64,000 nucleotides of DNA from Notospermus geniculatus (Eukaryota; Nemertea; Pilidiophora; Heteronemertea; Lineidae). Both the position numbers and the translations under genes were made by a program. Positions 1 through 12,000 of this stretch are shown piece after piece; within the stretch, counting starts at the first letter, position 1, and every line of letters starts with the position of its first letter. The notes below the pieces were generated by a model. The model saw only the letters and a program-made list of their open reading frames with translations, was not told the DNA's origin and made no database searches. The stretch lies in NCBI GenBank assembly GCA_002633025.1, contig NMRB01001390.1:1-64000 (forward strand), read 5' to 3'.

Positions 1-3000
1 GAGGGTTCTTCATACGTTCTGGACTTCCCATGAACACCAGGACCATCGTGAACAGATCTTCAAGGCTCTGGCCCATCATCTGAAAGTAGGGAGGGATGTT
101 GCATACTCAATCATTGATGCAGTTACAAAGCAAAGGAAAAGCAGGTCTATGACCTTATACGTGTCTGCGTCATACCTCAAAATTCTCGTCTTTGAACCTC
201 CGCAGGAATATCATGAAGTCGATCACATTGTTTATAACAAACTCAGGCAGACAAGTCAAACATGATGGCACATCCTCTGTCAGTGGGAATGTGATTGGTT
301 GGAGTAGGGCCCGGTCATTCTGGGTTGCAGCGTGGCTGAGGAACTTGGCCGTTGATGTCTGTAGCAGGGACATGAGTTCAAGCATGCGTGGCTCTGTCAG
401 GGCTGCTTTCAGACACAGGTAGAATGTCATACCTGAAATTATACAAAAGATAGAGGATCAGAAGGAATGTCTATCCTGAAAGGGGGAAATTATGGGTCTG
501 GAATTTGAGAGAAAACCTGGTCATTTTGACTGCCTGTTGCCTAGGCCGACACCATCATGGCTTCCACAGAATGGTATCTTGAAATGAAACACTGACCCCT
601 GTCCATCCTTTCTCTGACCCTCTGTCCAGGCTCCATATCTGTAGCCCCCTGCAACTGTATATCCTGGTACAGCCGCTGCATCCTGTGTAACTCCGAACTC
701 AAACGGACAAACTTGTCATTGACGACGTGGAACCCAAGATTCAAGCATCGGTGGGTGATGAAGAAACATTCGGTGATGAAGTTGAATATGGTGGAATCTG
801 GTGCTGTCCTCTCTCCTGTAGCTGGGATGAGGCAGGTTTCCTCAACTAGGCCTGAAATCAAGTGGAGGAGAATAAAGTGGTATCCTACCCAAGTAACAGG
901 GTGTTACTGCCATGGAAAGCTAAATAACTTGTCTGAGGAGTTTAGGTTATCTGCTGCAATCAGTGTAATAATCAGCCGATGTCACACTTACCCCCGTCTT
1001 TCCAGAAACATTTCTGGGGAACTCATGGAGCAGCTCATTCAGCACTCACTTGATCCTTTCAGACCAGTGGAAAGAACTGATTGGTGACCTGACTGGGAAC
1101 CGAACTTGTGGCCTAGGCGTATTGGTTATGAGTCTGACGCCCTTGGTATTGCAGCACTTTGCTCCTCAAAGCTTACCTACCTCTCATGTGTACGTTCCTA
1201 TTCCTACCATCGGCTGCGTCAACAACATTTGTGATGGTGTATTCTGGACTGACTGTCATCAGTTTCTTGGTGTTCTCAGGCACACAGAATGGCTGGCAGA
1301 GCCTCAAGAGGACAGCACACAGGTTCATGAAGAAGCCATCACTGCAGTTCATCTGGTTGTAGATCTGTGGCATCTGGCTGGACCAGAGCTTGGCTCGCCC
1401 TAGAACAGAATCAAAACACTTGATAAGGACACTTACAGTAACTCATCTGCCTCCATGCTGGAGCGGATATAACTTCTCGGGTGAAGTTTTCTGAAAGCCT
1501 TGGCAATAAATTGCAAAGAATTTGAAGAAACATTCTTCAGATGATTGATGGGAACAACATTTCTTCAAATATTCTTCAATCAATCCAATAGGTTGTGAGA
1601 AAANCTAAACAAGAGTCAAGGTCATCGCTGAGTCTTGACTGGACTTTTTTGTGTTTTCACCCTGTTGCACAACATTTTAAGGATGTTGTGACATGACGTC
1701 CCACCCTCTCGAATTTCCTCGAATAAGGGTTGGATAAATGGATCTGTAACAGATCTATTGACCCACCTCCCAGATTCTTGCCTCCAGTGCATTGTGCTCT
1801 TGTGTTGGTTGAGCAGACGGCTTGTCGAAGAACTCATACGGCCCCATCTCATTCTTGACAATACAGCTGAGGGACAGCAGCGAGCCGAGGAGTGTCATCT
1901 CGTACGCCTTGGCATTCTTCACATCTGCTACCCTGTTGAACTGTAGGAATGCCTGCAAATGGAAAGTATTAGGAGGTCAAACATGAATTTAACACTCAGG
2001 TGGTGTTATGTAACCAAAAACCTGATGTCAAGCTCTACAATACAGATAATAAAGAGAACCTACTCTGATACACAACGTCAGTCCAGGTTCAACCCTCGAC
2101 TTGGGTAGGAGTGCTGATGAAACTAGAACGTCACGGAGAGCATCTTACCTCGGACAAACATGGTATTTTACTCTCCGTAAAGAACTCGACCATGTTGATG
2201 ATGCTGATGTCAAGCTCTACAATGCAGATAGCTTAATGGCAAAGACAACCTACTCCGATACCCAACGTCAGTCCAGCTTCAACCCTCAATTTGGGTAGGA
2301 GTGCTGACAGATCAAACTAGGATGTCACACAGAGCGTCTCACCTCAGACAAACATGGTATCTTACTCTCCGTAAAGAACTCAACCGTGTTGATGATGCTG
2401 TGTAACTCGGGGTGGAAGATGGTCGGTTCCTTGGTGATCTTCTCCTTCAGCCCTGTCAGTATCGGGCTGATGATGTTAACGAGGGGACCGTCTTCCTTGT
2501 GCTTCTCAACCTCGAGTAGGACTGTCTTCAGGAAATCTCTCGTCACAGCATCCTCTGAAACATGAGAAGATGAAACTTGAACTAATCAAAATTCCAAATC
2601 AAATCGAAATTGACAACAGGTTGATTTGTATCCCATTTATTTTCTGTTCACAAGATGGATGAAACTTGGGGTCTACTTAAGTGCAGAACAAGGATTTGGG
2701 AAGAGGGATAGTGCTCGCCCCATTCTCCACTCAGGCACACAGACTGGTGTGGTGACGAAGGGAACGAGTTCTAACCACTAATTACCTCAGGATGGGGATT
2801 TTGAGGTCTTCAATATTGAAATTACAGTTGCACTTTGCAGGCCTTTCCGTTTGACGGGCGCGAAAATGCATGCGCCTCGCAAACAATAGAATTTCTATTG
2901 TTTGCGAGGCGCATGCATTTTCGCGCCCGTCAAACGGAAAGGCCTGATTTTGAGGTCTTCAATATTCAAATTACAGTTGCATTTTAGAGTATTTTTCAGA

Positions 3001-3195
3001 GTCACTCTCTTTGCCCATTCTGAATCCGCTGTTGGTAACACAATCCCAGGTGCACTACTGACCTGTACTTTCTGTCACCAAACTGGCCAGCTGTTGAACA
3101 GGCTCCTGACCAAAATATATCTCTGGTTGTTGAAGACAGGTCCTGGCATTCAGGATGATCACATCCTGGCATTTGGTGATGTCGTCTTGTGAAGC
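1..3195 (-). pseudogene. Partial duplicate of UBE4A (exons 5-7, 9-11 and part of 12)
   Basis: Exons match the complete gene to the right almost base for base. In gene order they are 3063-3195 (exon 5), 2343-2554 (6), 1767-1952 (7), 1181-1399 (9), 597-851 (10), 176-432 (11), and 1-79 (part of 12, cut by the window edge). Every visible exon keeps the same length and an open frame. Exon 8 is absent: a 215-bp stretch present in the right copy (18436-18650) is replaced by one N at 1604. Exons 1-4 have no counterpart because homology ends at 8462, inside the intron-4 equivalent. Donor sites differ slightly from the right copy: GTGAGA instead of GTAAGA after exon 6, and GTCAGT instead of GTGAGT after exon 5. 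Without exons 1-4 or a visible promoter it is probably not a working gene. It could instead be the second haplotype placed in tandem. Confidence 0.82.
2839..2945. mobile_element. Palindromic MITE (AGGCCTTTCC family), copy 1
   Basis: Near-perfect inverted repeat with arms of about 53 bp starting AGGCCTTTCCGTTTGACGGG and meeting at AATAGAATTTCTATT. The right duplicate (19850-19915) has no element there, only two adjacent copies of the sequence that flanks it. A relative lies at 50693-50786. Confidence 0.9.
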
Positions 3196-3246
3196 CTAGA
3201 AAGAGAAGACGAACATAGGGCACGTTTTACTTCTTGTATCTCAAAA

Positions 3247-3343
3247 CAGAGTGGGGCGTGCTTGGGTTGACATCATAACAGAGTGGGGTGTGCTTGGGTT
3301 GACATCATAACAGAGTGGGGCGTGCTTGGGTTGACAGTTTCCC
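3247..3343. repeat. 32-bp tandem repeat, three copies
   Basis: Three units of CAGAGTGGGGCGTGCTTGGG with TTGACATCATAA. The homologous site in the right copy (about 20173-20200) has one unit, so the array differs in length between the copies. Confidence 0.85.
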
Positions 3344-4315
3344 CTCTCTCATCTGGTCACCTGTATGTGCACTAGTCAAAGTCGCTATAGTGTCATGAGT
3401 TTGATATTATCACCGTTATGGACATCGTACAACTGCATGAACTTTTACTGTAACATTGAATACACAGGGGCGGAGCTAGCTCAAAATATCTTTTCGCCAA
3501 AACCTTAGCTAAGTGGGATTTGGGTTCGCCAAATAATAAGTTCTCCAGTCAAAGATTCCGTGGATATGACTTCAAGGTGCCATGTTTCAGGTTTATACAG
3601 TTACAGAATTAGCCAATTTTTTAGCCAGTTCCCCCCCCCCAAATTCGCCAAATTGGAGGGTTAGTAGCCATTGGCGATTTGGCGAGTGGGTAGCATGATC
3701 CCTGAATACATGAAAAGAGTCATACTACGTAAGCTAAGCAGATCTATCTTCTTTACCACTTACACCACTAAATCACAATACCACCTGTAGCTGGCAGAAT
3801 AGATCATTTCTTTCAAACCCCATATTTCCACATTAGCTTCTGAATACTGAAGCCCCAAACCATATATCAGGCAAAGTGCGGCCAAAAATCTGCGGATATT
3901 GACTCAGTTACAATAGATGCGTTGAGCTGTATTGGCAGCCAGATGAATGCTCCCCAAGCAAATCTTCTCACAAACTGAATGCCAGAAGCCACAACTTAGC
4001 AAACTCCCATTCAACTGGAGTATCATCACCGTGTGGACATTGCTAGGGGCTCGAATCGAAGCCATAAATGTTGATATGACATCCCGAACAAACAATAGAG
4101 AGCTAGAGATGGAACAGTTTTACACCTTTTGTCAGAAGGATGTAGCATCATTGGTGACATTTCAAAACAACCAGGGACCTAACCCTCTGTGAAATGAAGA
4201 CAAGAAGGCTGTCAGAATGGGGAAGTGCAAATATTTGTGTGTGTCACCTCTGAGGATAGGGGTTTGATTCCTGTCTACTCTACATGCCAACAGAGAGGAA
4301 GACTACCCGTTGAGC

Positions 4316-4535
4316 TGTCAGAGTGGGGCAGTGGAAACATCGGTGCCTGTCATCTTCAAGGTTCCAGGTTCGATCCCCAGTCAGACCTTCAAGTGATAGA
4401 GAGGGTGACTCTTTGACACCGCAGATTTCTCCGGGCACTCTGGTTTCCTCCTGCATACATTTCTTCACCCAATATTGTCTGTAGAACCAGTGACACCATA
4501 CTTGGCACTCGGCTCTCAACTCAATATTCATCTGA
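4316..4535 (+). mobile_element. tRNA-derived SINE-like repeat
   Basis: The head contains GGGGCAGTGGAAACATCGGT and the B box GGTTCGATCCCC. The body (AGTGATAGAGAGGGTGACTC) resembles the copy at 36320-36545. The right UBE4A copy retains only the head (about 21150-21195). Confidence 0.6.
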
Positions 4536-4616
4536 ATCTCCTTTCAACACTGGTGTACTCCCCAGGGCTCCGGTCTCCCCCTACATGGCACTAATTCATG
4601 TCTACTTGTCTGAATA

Positions 4617-4789
4617 CAGTAGAACCTCCCTTAACGGACACCTCTGCCAGGAGGATACCTCTCTATTAAGGACACCTAAGTTCAGTCCCAAACTGGTCAT
4701 TTCTATTCATTTTGACCTCTGTAATCAGGATACCTCTCAATTAAGGACATTTGTCAGTCCCAGAGGTGTCCTTAATAGAGGTTCCACTG
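4617..4789. mobile_element. Tigger/pogo-like MITE in the left UBE4A copy
   Basis: CAGTAGAACCTCCCTTAACG ... GAGGTTCCACTG between TA dinucleotides. It is absent from the right copy, which runs through (TTTGTGTAGTTGTG). Confidence 0.88.
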
Positions 4790-5396
4790 TAGTTGTGTGC
4801 ACAGAAAGGGTTAACCATTTATCCCGAGGGTGAGGCAGTGATTACAACCTGTTACTCATCATCGCTTGTTTTTTTATGCTGATATCATTATCTGGACCTA
4901 TCACAGCAGATGTGACCAAAGATTGTTACCATGGTAATCAGAGGGTAACTTACCGACCAAAGGTTCCAAATAAACACAATTATTGGCCATTTTTTTCATG
5001 CTATTAGCAGCATCAGGATGAAAAAGAGGTGTGAGTGTGGTTTGGTTGCAGATGTTGTTGACAGAAATGCTTCTGATGAATGGTAATCATCAGTTTCCAT
5101 TGTATTTTTTCTCCATTCCTTCATGTTTATGCATGGGGGTATTACCATTTTTTTCTGACTCGGCCACTCCAGCCTCAGCAACTGGGAGTTTAAAAATGAT
5201 TGATACCATGGCAACAGTGGGATGAATTCCATCACACTGTCAAGAAATGGTGGAATAGACAATTCGACATACACCTTGCCCCTGCCCCGTGGACCGGGTG
5301 AGTGATGCCACTAGTTGCTCAATCCTATAAACACCACTTAGCTCTGGTACAACTTACGCTGAGACCATGACACAAAAGGTCTGCCCGTAGCTTTCT

Positions 5397-5420
5397 TTAG
5401 GGTTAGGGTTAGGGTTAGGG
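5397..5420 (+). repeat. Interstitial telomere-type repeat, four TTAGGG units
   Basis: Four exact TTAGGG units lie within intron-like sequence of the left UBE4A copy. The right copy (about 22060) reads CTTTCTATGGTTAG at the same place, so the tract is an insertion specific to one copy. Confidence 0.9.
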
Positions 5421-6059
5421 TCTATGGTTAAGTTGCCTGTAGAGAGCAAATTCATATGGAAACTGTTGTCACCTCGATCTGGTACTGATGAAGTTGATGG
5501 CTCAGGTACATTTGTAAGAAACATGCTGAAGTTTTCATTGTCTGACGACCTGGGACTAAGAAAGAAATTAATCTGTGGGCTCTGTGAATACTGGGACACA
5601 ACAAGGAACATGGGCCTCGTTTGAAAATCAGAATTATAAGACCCCATGTATTATGGATGACGTCAGGAATTGCCATCAAGTGGTAAAGCGTACAGGAATA
5701 CAGAAGAGCATGAGAAGAAGACCCAAGGGTTAGACTCAGCAATGAAACTCATAACTAAAGATGGATTTCCATATCAGGATAAAACAAATATACCGAACTG
5801 TTGTCTGGTTGTGAAGTAGACACGTCGCTTCATAAATCAGTTAGGTATGAATCATCTCAACTCAAGAGAGTAATAACCGAGGGGTATATCGCTCAAATGA
5901 TGAAGTCACATCTTGATCAATTATGCCAGTACACAGAGCTAACATGACGTGAATACCATTCAACACTTGTCTATGTCTAAGTTATGGGACAAACAAAGGC
6001 AGCAATGTATTCTGCCTGAAGTACATCACATCATGTTAACCTCAAATATGAGAAATCTG

Positions 6060-6930
6060 GTCCAAGTCAGGATGTAGCCACCCTACGCTCGTTGTCCTAG
6101 GTCATCCTCGACAAAGTCAGCAAGCAGCAGCTCCATGCTTCCTGTCCTACGTCATCCTAGCGAATCAGCAACCCCATGCTCCCTGTCCTAGATCATTCTA
6201 GACATAGTCAGCATGCAGCAGCCCCATGCTCCCTGTCCTAGATCATCCTAGACATAGTCGGCATGCAGCAGCCCCATGCTCCCTGTCCTAGATCATCCTA
6301 GACATAGTCGGCATGCAGCAGCCCCATGCTCCCTGTCCGGTCATCCTAGACATAGTCGGCATGCAGCAGCCCCATGCTCCCTGTCCGGTCATCCTAGACA
6401 TAGTCGGCATGCAGCAGCCCCATGCTCCCTGTCCGGTCATCCTAGACATAGTCGGCATGCAGCAGCCCCATGCTCCCTGTCCGGTCATCCTAGACATAGT
6501 CGGCATGCAGCAGCCCCATGCTCCCTGTCCGGTCATCCTAGACATAGTCGGCATGCAGCAGCCCCATGCTCCCTGTCCGGTCATCCTAGACATAGTCGGC
6601 ATGCAGCAGCCCCATGCTCCCTGTCCGGTCATCCTAGACATAGTCGGCATGCAGCAGCCCCATGCTCCCTGTCCGGTCATCCTAGACATAGTCGGCATGC
6701 AGCAGCCCCATGCTCCCTGTCCGGTCATCCTAGAGTAGACATAGTCAGCATGCAGCAGCCCCATGCTCCCGGTCCTAGGTCATCCTAGACATAATCAGCA
6801 TGCAGCAGCCTCTTGCTCCCTGTCCTAGGTCATCCTAGACATAGTCAGCATGCAACAGCCTGTCCTAGGTCATCCTAGACATAGTCAGCATGCAGCAGCC
6901 CCATACTCCCTGTCCTAGGTCATCCTATAG
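6060..6930. repeat. Minisatellite with a homogeneous 48-bp core
   Basis: The unit reads GTCATCCTAGACATAGTCGG then CATGCAGCAGCCCCATGCTC then CCTGTCCG. About nine near-perfect units fill 6300-6735, flanked by longer, diverged units with CCTAGGTCATCCTAG. Because 48 is a multiple of 3, frames stay open on both strands, giving apparent 16-residue repeat proteins. I regard these as by-products. Confidence 0.93.
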
Positions 6931-7951
6931 ACAAATTCAGAATGCCGTGGCAACTCCACATTCTCATTTCGTGACATACAACGGAGGGAACTGAACAACC
7001 TCTGCCCAAACCCAACACGAGAACTCCCATCCATAACCGTATTACCGACAACCGTGCAAATAGTCCAAACAAATTGAACTATTTCCTAGAACTGCAAGCT
7101 ATTTGATGAAGTACCATGACGGCAGACATGCTCACAAACAAAGCGACTGGCACTAATGCCGAAGAGATCTCCATAACTTGTTTTCTATGACGAACTGGAG
7201 GGCAATGTATCAGGAAATATGCATCGCATCGGAGAGTAGGAGAAAGAGACAAAGTACATTGTCTCTTTGTACCAAACCCACAAGGTCAAATAATTGTCAT
7301 TTCTTAGTAAAAACCTGAAGAAGGTTCATAAACAATTTATGGAGTACCTGAAAAAGCCATTGACAGGAACTGGAGGAATTCTGATGTACTTATACGCAAA
7401 CCTTTCCTATTTAGACCAGAGAGTTTTGTACCACGATAGATTTCTGATGATCCTTGTTAGGGTTCATTTTATAGCAAGTGTCGCATTGTAGCATTGCTTA
7501 TTCCGAAGGTTGGCAAAGTTTCTCCTCCTTGAAGGAGTGCAAAATGATTCTGACTTGGCACCAGATGAAGAAGTTGGTGAGTGTCATTGTCAATCGCTTT
7601 GAATTTAGGAAACAGTGAAACTGAAAAGCCTTCTTCCCTGTTACAACTTGTCACATTGGAAATGTCAGCACCTGTCACCTTCAAAGTCAGGGGTAAGATA
7701 TCAAAGCTGGTCATGCGCCAGAGTTCTTTTTGAGACCGAAATGTTGTGAACTTTTGAATAATGTCAAAGAAAAAGACGCACTACTGCTGAAGTTTTCCCC
7801 GATTGTGAAGTTCGAGAATATCGCTTCACCAAGAGAACAAAGGGAAGTTTCCATCTTCTTGATCTACTGACAAAGACAATGCATCCAACATCACCAACAT
7901 AAAAAGTCACTGTGTTGTCACAGATTGTGTCCGACCAGCAACACCCCTTTG

Positions 7952-8212
7952 AATAGACTCTATCACTCCAAAAGAGTGCAGCACCTTACGGGGTAGCGTC
8001 GTGACGTTGCGCACCTTACGGGGTAGCGTCGTGACGTTGCGCACATCATTTCTGGATGCCATGACGCGACTCGAAAAAAAATCTGGTTGTTTCAGCGATC
8101 ATGACGCCGTGACACAATATGATTTTTTTTCTGATTTTTTTTCGTCTCACCTCAAGACATCATGATATGACCCCGTAAGGTGCTGCACTCTTTTGGAGTG
8201 ATATCGTCTATT
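7952..8212. mobile_element. MITE with CACTCCAAAAGAGTGCAGCA ends, copy 1
   Basis: The ends are inverted over about 40 bp from AATAGAC through CACTCCAAAAGAGTGCAGCA. The interior contains a direct 32-bp repeat (CACCTTACGGGGTAGCGTCG) and several GACGTC-like CpG motifs with poly-T runs. A full relative lies at 58258-58500. The right UBE4A copy keeps only the right half (about 23963-24072). Confidence 0.85.
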
Positions 8213-8462
8213 CTCGGATACTCTCGTCTATTCTCTCGTCTATTCTCGCACCTTTGAACTTTTATCTCCATTAAGTAACAAACAAATCCACCTAATTGAC
8301 TGTGCCGTGGTTTTAATGACGTACAACTCTGTGTTTGGATCCAGAGGCAAAACGAATGGCATGGACTTTGTTGGAAATCTTTTCCGAGCCCATTAGTAAC
8401 TTATTTTTCCGATGATGCAACATTTTATCGAAAATGTACATTAGTGCTTTATGACGTGATGC

Positions 8463-9087
8463 ATTCGTGCTTTCAAGGCAAAATCAGATAAATTTGTGAC
8501 CCGGTGAGACTGCGCTGTAGATATGTACACGGATCATGCATTATTGCATGCACTGCATTGCACTGTAGTGTAGGCCTACCTTCATGACCTTGCTGCCACC
8601 ACCAAGGCCTAGGCCTACTAAACTGGCTGGCCCTTGGCCTTGTTAAGTTGCGGTAGGCGTATTTCATCTTCTCTCACTCTCTGCTGGCGCGCAGTAGGGC
8701 ATAACATAGGCCTAGTAGGCCCCTTTGTTTTAGCCATGGCGCATAGCCATCATAGGCCTAGGCAGGCCTACCCCCTTGGCCTTAGGCCCTAGCATGCCTA
8801 GGATAGAGGCCGCCTATCCTCGACCTCGTTCTTGACCACATTCTTGACCACACACTGACGACACAGACACACTGACAAGTGACATGAATGAGTTTATGGA
8901 TATGTAGGCTAGGCCTAGCCTAGTTAATGTTGACTCAACTCGAGAACGGCAGTCTCGAATACCAAGAACGCAACTCGACTCGACTATCGGTAGGTCTGAG
9001 CTGCTACTTTGCCAAAGGAGGAGGGAAGGCAGGCCAATCAGATGGAGAACATATTTTGACAATCCGATAAATTTTTCTATCTTTTAG
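8463..9087. other. Junction-side sequence upstream of the truncated ATP5PD
   Basis: Very rich in AGGCCTA words (8570-8800) with no open frame resembling a subunit d N-terminus. It probably belongs to an intron whose upstream exon lies in the other copy, left of the window. Confidence 0.5.
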
Positions 9088-12000
9088 AGTTCACCAATAT
9101 CCTGAAAACCTTCCTAAGATTGACTTCACCGTTTACAAGTCCCGATTGGCTAACTCAGCAATGGTGGATCAATTTGAGAAAGCGGTGAGTTTAGGTGACA
9201 ACTTAAGATGGGTCTGCAGGCCTGTGCTTTATTGAAGATGGCTCAACTCCCATCTCACTTCCACAATGGAGAAAAATTGTTTGCACATGAATGAAAGATA
9301 TGATACAGAGCATCACTCATGTTTACTTGGAGATTTCACCCACTTCTAATCGCAATTGCTTCATAAAAAAACTGCATGCGATTCCATGTTTGACTTGTAA
9401 AGTTCAGCTCAGAAGATAAGGCCACGTTTCGTCATTTCAGTATGGAGGCTTGCAAGTTGCTTATCCAAAAGACAAGGCTAACATTGTTGGCCAGATAGAT
9501 GCCCAAGAGAAACAGGCGGTGAGTGACCATAAAGGGGCTTAACTAATCAGTCAATTGAAGATATTAATTAGATTCAGTCCTGATTTTACCAGATACAGTA
9601 GAACTCGCATACGGCCTCGCATAAACGTGACACTCGCCTAAAACGTACTGATTCTTGAAGTCCCGGTCCCGTGTAACAATGGATAGGCCATGCATTAACA
9701 GACTTCACATAACGGACGGAAGTTGCTGGTCCCAATCAGTACGTTATATGCGAGTTCTACTGTACATATGTATTTTGGAAGTACAGTGGAACCTCCCTTA
9801 ACGGACACCTCTGCCAGGAGGACACCTCTCTAATCAGGACACCAATGTTCAGTCCCAAACTGGTCGTTTCTATTCATTTCAACCTCTGTAATCAGGACAC
9901 CTCTCAATTAAGGACAGCATTTGTCAGTCCCGAAGGTGTCCTTAATAGAGAGGTTCCACTGTAGTCGTGTAAGTGATGTTAGTTTCCTGAATTGTGAATA
10001 TGGAATTCAGATCTTCTGAATTTGAGTGATCAGCCAACTTTAAACACAGATTGATGGATTACCAAGCCTACATTTGCCCAGTTTGGTCTTGATATTTCTC
10101 TTGTCTCTTTAGGCTGTTGAGACGGAACAATTCATTAAGGAAACCAGAAAAGGTATTGAAGAGGCAAAGAACACTGTAAGTATGCTGGTCATGGTTGACG
10201 ATTTCATTTATATAAAGAATGTTGTGAGTTTGAGTTGGAAGCCTGTGACCGTTTATGGATGATCATATGGTCGTATTCATAAAGCGGTTCTATCGTTAGA
10301 ACCATCTTAGGCCGATTCCAAGTGTGGTCAACCACTGCACTTGGAACTGGCCTTAACAGTTCTAACGGTAGAACCGCTTTATGAATATGACCCACATGGT
10401 CACATTCATAAAGCAGTTCTATCGTTAGAACCGTCTTAGGCCGGTTCCAAGTGTGCTTCACCACTAAGACGGTTCTAACGATAGAACCGCTTATGACCCA
10501 TCGTGTACAAAGCCAGGATAAGATGAACATTGAAAACAAAACTAAATACTGCAAAAGTCTTTGTATTTGCCTCATGTATGACCACTCTGTAATCAATTCT
10601 GACTAATTAGTTGTTTTGGTCTTTTCCAGCTCGCTCATTTAGACAAGTTGCCACCATATGAGGAATTGACCATGGAGCATGTACAACAATGTTTGCACAT
10701 GAATGAAAGATATGATACAGAGCATCACTCATGTTTACTCGGAGATTTCACCCACTTCTAATCGCACTTTCTTCATAAAAAAACTGCATGCAATTCCATG
10801 TTTGACTTGTAAAGTTCAGCTCAGAAGATAAGGCCACGTTTCGTCATTTCAGTATGGAGGCTTGCAAGTTGCTTATCCAAAAGACAAGGCTAACATTGTT
10901 GGCCAGATAGATGCCCAAGAGAAACAAGCGGTGAGTGACCATAAAGGGGCTTAACTAATCAGTCAATTGAAGATTCAGTCCTGATTTTACCAGATACAGT
11001 AGAACGCGCATACGGCCAATCTCCAACGCAGAGGTCAGAAGGCTTCACCTTACTGACTCTGCCTTCAAACGTCAGTGCCCCGTACTTCTTTTCGTGTATG
11101 AATGACGTCATTTAAGATGGCTGCCTCCTTGTTGCACGTGGTTATGTTTACACTCACAAAATCGTGATCAAATTCGACGAAGCTGATTGGTCCATCGATT
11201 TGGTTGCTTCTAAAATAGAAACTATTTCTGCCGGAACGACCGAACCGAATCACAGCCATACATGTAATCCGCCGCAAAATAGTGCAAAACAAAATAATGA
11301 ACAGATGTTTAAAAATCATGGTGTGTTTGGTGTTTTGGTACACTTCTAAACTTGACAGTACGATTATGATTTTATTAGGGTGGAAAGATAGCTGTAGATC
11401 AGTTTTTCTTCATTCTGCTCATTCCGAGCAGAAGTGATGAGGGCGTTTGAAGCCAGTGGTACAAGTGGAGCAAACCGAAAACGCGGAACGCCGTACCACT
11501 GGGCTAGCGAGTTTGGCATACGGCCTCGCATAAACTGGACACTTGCCTAAAACGTACTGATTCTTGAAGTCCCGGTCCCGTGTAACAATGGATAGGCCAT
11601 ATGCATTAACAGACTTCACATAACGGCGGAAGTTGCTGGTCCCAATCAGTACGTTATATGCGAGTTCTACTGTACATATGTATTTTGGAAGTAGTCGTGT
11701 AAGTGATGTTAGTTTCCTGAATTGTGAATATGGAATTCAGATCTTCTGAATTTGAGTGATCAGCCAACTTTAAACACAGATTGATGGATTACCAAGCCTA
11801 CATTTGCTGAGTTTGTTCTTGATCTTTCTCTTGTCTCTTTAGGCTGTTGAGACGGAACAATTCATTAAGGAAACCAGAAAAGGTATTGAAGAGGCAAAGA
11901 ACACTGTAAGTATGCTGGTCATGGTTGACGACTTCATTTATATAAAGAACATTGTGAGTTCTAGTTGAAAACCTGTGACCGTTCATGGTTCATCATATGG

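Larger units (their letters stand above)
3196..7951. other. Intron-4-like sequence of the left UBE4A copy
   Basis: No coding exons. It contains the 32-bp array, a SINE-like repeat, a Tigger-like MITE, the TTAGGG tract and the 48-bp minisatellite listed separately. The rest matches 20123-23960. Confidence 0.7.
1..8462. repeat. Left copy of a large segmental duplication
   Basis: Collinear with 16794-24299 from the window's first base to the shared GACGTGATGC at 8453-8462. Exons are nearly identical. Introns differ by substitutions and by insertions: a palindromic MITE at 2839-2945, a Tigger-like MITE at 4617-4789, a TTAGGG tract at 5397-5420 and an expanded minisatellite at 6060-6930. After 8462 the two copies diverge completely. 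Confidence 0.93.
9278..10689. repeat. Unit 1 of ATP5PD internal tandem duplication
   Basis: The unit runs from intron sequence (TGTTTGCACATGAATG) to the middle of the last exon (GTACAACAA), where it joins directly to the start of unit 2. It holds the first copies of the YGGLQVAY and AVETEQF exons, a broken terminal exon, one 167-bp TA-flanked MITE, one 178-bp Tigger-like MITE and two foldback elements. Confidence 0.9.

Noticed and set aside
192-422. Plus-strand frames over UBE4A exons (also 1050-1403, 16995-17252, 17882-18235)
   Set aside because: They are antisense shadows of conserved minus-strand exons and span splice sites.
6300-6740. Possible CRISPR-like array
   Set aside because: Units are contiguous with no unique spacers, in an intron of an animal gene.
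6276-6788. Open frames of 141-170 residues on both strands over the 48-bp array
   Set aside because: They exist only because the unit length is a multiple of 3 and lacks stops. There is no independent coding signal, and the partner copy has no such frame.
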